From the NCBI GenBank assembly GCA_938016235.1, contig CALLPU010000210.1, forward strand, positions 1 through 16,361: a DNA stretch of 16,361 nucleotides. Direction: 5' to 3'. This document shows, one piece after another, positions 15,170-16,361 of this stretch. The position numbers and the translations under genes were made by a program. How positions within the stretch are numbered: the stretch's first letter is position 1; the number at the start of each line of letters is the position of its first letter. The notes under the pieces were generated by a model. That model had not been told where the DNA came from and did not search any database. It saw only the letters and a list, made by a program, of their open reading frames with translations. Origin of the DNA: an uncultured Granulosicoccus sp. GTDB lineage: Bacteria > Pseudomonadota > Gammaproteobacteria > Granulosicoccales > Granulosicoccaceae.

Positions 15170-16261
15170 TCTGTTTCTGACTCAACGGCATTGCCGATCA
15201 CCATTCAGTCTGTCACAAAAACCTACGGTGACATGCGTGCACTGGACAACGTCAGCATTCGCGTTGAACGCGGTGAGTTCCTGACGTTGCTGGGCCCCTC
15301 CGGTTCCGGCAAGACCACGCTACTGATGGTACTGGCAGGTTTCACTCGACCCGATTGCGGTAGCTTGCTGTTTGGCGATGAAGAGGTCATTCGCAAGCCA
15401 CCGCATCTGCGAAACGTAGGCATGGTTTTTCAAAGTTACGCGTTGTTCCCCCACATGAGTGTTGCGGGGAACATCGGCTACCCCCTGAAGCTGCGAAAGG
15501 TTCCAAGAGACGAAACAACGCAACGCGTTGAACAGGCGCTGACCACAGTACAGCTTCAGGGATTCGGGGATCGACGCATTCACGAACTCTCGGGCGGTCA
15601 GCGGCAGCGTGTCGCGTTGGCCCGAGCAATCGTGTTCGAGCCACGCATTCTCCTGATGGATGAGCCGTTGTCCGCACTGGACAAGAAGCTGCGCGATCGC
15701 ATGCAAATTGAACTGCGGGAGCTGCATGAAAAATTGGGTATGACAACCGTGTACGTAACACACGACCAGCGTGAAGCCTTGACCATGTCAGACAGAATCG
15801 CGGTTATCAATCACGGTGCCGTGATGCAGCTGGCCGACCCCGCCACTCTATACAATGCCCCGGCGAATCACTTTGTTGCCGACTTTATCGGGGATTCATC
15901 AATCATTGGCCTGACACAGGAAAACGGGCAACTGATGCATGCAGGAAACACCGTTCGTCATCAGTCTGTCATGCCTGATTCAACGACCGTCTCCATGATG
16001 GTTCGCCCTGAACGAATACGTGTCACAAATGACCCGGGGCCCGATGAAAACATCCTGGATGCAACCGTGGTTAACGTCGTGTATCAAGGAGATACCTACC
16101 TGTTACAGACAGCGCTGGCAGATGGCACGGAAGTCAAGGTACGCGGCATGGTGTCAGGAGACACACTCAAGCAATTACCGCGTGCCGGAACCCAGATCAA
16201 ACTGGCTATCAAGGCAGAGGACACATTGTTGATTGCCGGTGACGAGGCTGTGCGCCATTGA
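15167..16261 (+). CDS. Polyamine-type ABC transporter ATP-binding protein (PotA-like)
   Basis: 364 residues, PotA-like in length and layout. Nucleotide-binding domain: Walker A GPSGSGKT (43-50), Q-loop VFQSYALFPHM (87-97), signature LSGGQRQRVA (141-150), Walker B ILLMDEPLSALD (161-172), H-loop His199 in VTHD. The C-terminal part from about 240 holds a TOBE-type regulatory domain with the VRPERIRV block (about 269-276). It would energise import of the ligand caught by the upstream binding protein. The ATG follows that gene by 40 bases. Its stop overlaps the start of the next gene. PotA-family proteins also serve iron, sulfate and maltose importers; the PotD-type partner and the PuuB-like enzyme favour an amine. 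Confidence 0.93.
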   Translation: MSVSDSTALPITIQSVTKTYGDMRALDNVSIRVERGEFLTLLGPSGSGKTTLLMVLAGFTRPDCGSLLFGDEEVIRKPPHLRNVGMVFQSYALFPHMSVAGNIGYPLKLRKVPRDETTQRVEQALTTVQLQGFGDRRIHELSGGQRQRVALARAIVFEPRILLMDEPLSALDKKLRDRMQIELRELHEKLGMTTVYVTHDQREALTMSDRIAVINHGAVMQLADPATLYNAPANHFVADFIGDSSIIGLTQENGQLMHAGNTVRHQSVMPDSTTVSMMVRPERIRVTNDPGPDENILDATVVNVVYQGDTYLLQTALADGTEVKVRGMVSGDTLKQLPRAGTQIKLAIKAEDTLLIAGDEAVRH

Positions 16262-16361
16262 GTATCGCCCCACAGGCCACAGACCATTCTTCTGAGCTGA
16301 TCACTGATTCGCGCAAGGAACGTCTGGGATTACTCAGCCTGTGTTCACCGGCGTTTTTACT
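16258..16361 (+). CDS. Polyamine-type ABC transporter permease (PotB-like), N-terminal fragment, runs off the window
   Basis: An open frame starts at TTG (16258-16260), overlapping the TGA stop of the ATPase gene, and stays open to the window edge, about 34 codons. It begins LSIAPQATDHSSELI and continues RKERLGLLSLCSPAFL (residues 19-34). The R-x-E-R-L-G-LL-L-SPAFL pattern is the usual opening of PotB-type permeases, just before the first membrane segment. GAGG at 16244-16247, ten bases upstream, may serve as ribosome site. The gene is expected here because a permease normally follows PotA; a second permease (PotC) would be expected beyond. The start codon could be different, but the frame and identity are well supported by context. 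Confidence 0.72.
   Translation, partial: MSIAPQATDHSSELITDSRKERLGLLSLCSPAFL

Noticed and set aside
15320..15763. Antisense frame of 147 codons opposite the PotA-type gene
   Set aside because: It mirrors the strongly conserved nucleotide-binding domain and has no motif or ribosome site of its own.
1..16361. Mobile element, phage, toxin-antitoxin or defence system
   Set aside because: No transposase, integrase, terminal inverted repeats, tRNA or defence-type domain was seen; composition looks even across the window.

Overview
The window looks like a stretch of chromosome from a Gram-negative proteobacterium of moderate GC content. Best guess is a marine gammaproteobacterium, from the protein families present and a cupin resembling DMSP lyases; this placement is inference, because there is no rRNA or other marker gene. 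Nearly every base lies in genes for uptake and breakdown of nitrogen-containing small molecules. There is no rRNA, tRNA, transposase, integrase, CRISPR array or recognisable transcriptional regulator.

Layout. A minus-strand block of eight genes runs from about 10.49 kb down to 0.11 kb: glutamine-synthetase-like ligase, livG, periplasmic binding protein, livF, livH, livM, acetamidase/formamidase, and a 1012-residue three-part protein (APH-type kinase, M23 metallopeptidase fold, class III PLP phospho-lyase/aminotransferase). Gaps are 9 to 157 bases, livH and livM overlap, and the block reads as one operon. Divergent from it on the plus strand is a tightly coupled pair, N-formylglutamate amidohydrolase and an isochorismatase-fold amidase (10.5-12.0 kb). 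A DddQ/DddL-like cupin lies alone on the minus strand (12.0-12.6 kb). Rightward from it runs a second plus-strand operon: FAD-dependent amine oxidase of the PuuB type, PotD-type binding protein, PotA-type ATPase, and the first 104 bases of a PotB-type permease that starts at a TTG overlapping the potA stop and runs off the window.

How the genes may work together. Two ABC importers (branched-chain amino acid/amide type and polyamine type) would bring in amines, amides or amino alcohols. The GS-like ligase could gamma-glutamylate an amine, the FAD enzyme could oxidise the conjugate, and the amidohydrolases could cleave gamma-glutamyl, formyl or carbamoyl amides. The kinase plus phospho-lyase could phosphorylate an amino alcohol such as ethanolamine or hydroxylysine and eliminate phosphate and ammonia to give an aldehyde. 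This resembles a rearranged Puu-type pathway combined with an amino-alcohol route, but substrates cannot be read from sequence.

Most unusual items: the kinase-M23-phospho-lyase fusion with all five M23 active-site positions kept and no export signal; an eight-base tandem repeat that begins at its stop codon; a 12-pair stem-loop between the acetamidase and this gene that pairs fully only in the mRNA sense; and the DMSP-lyase-like cupin next to an amine-catabolism locus.
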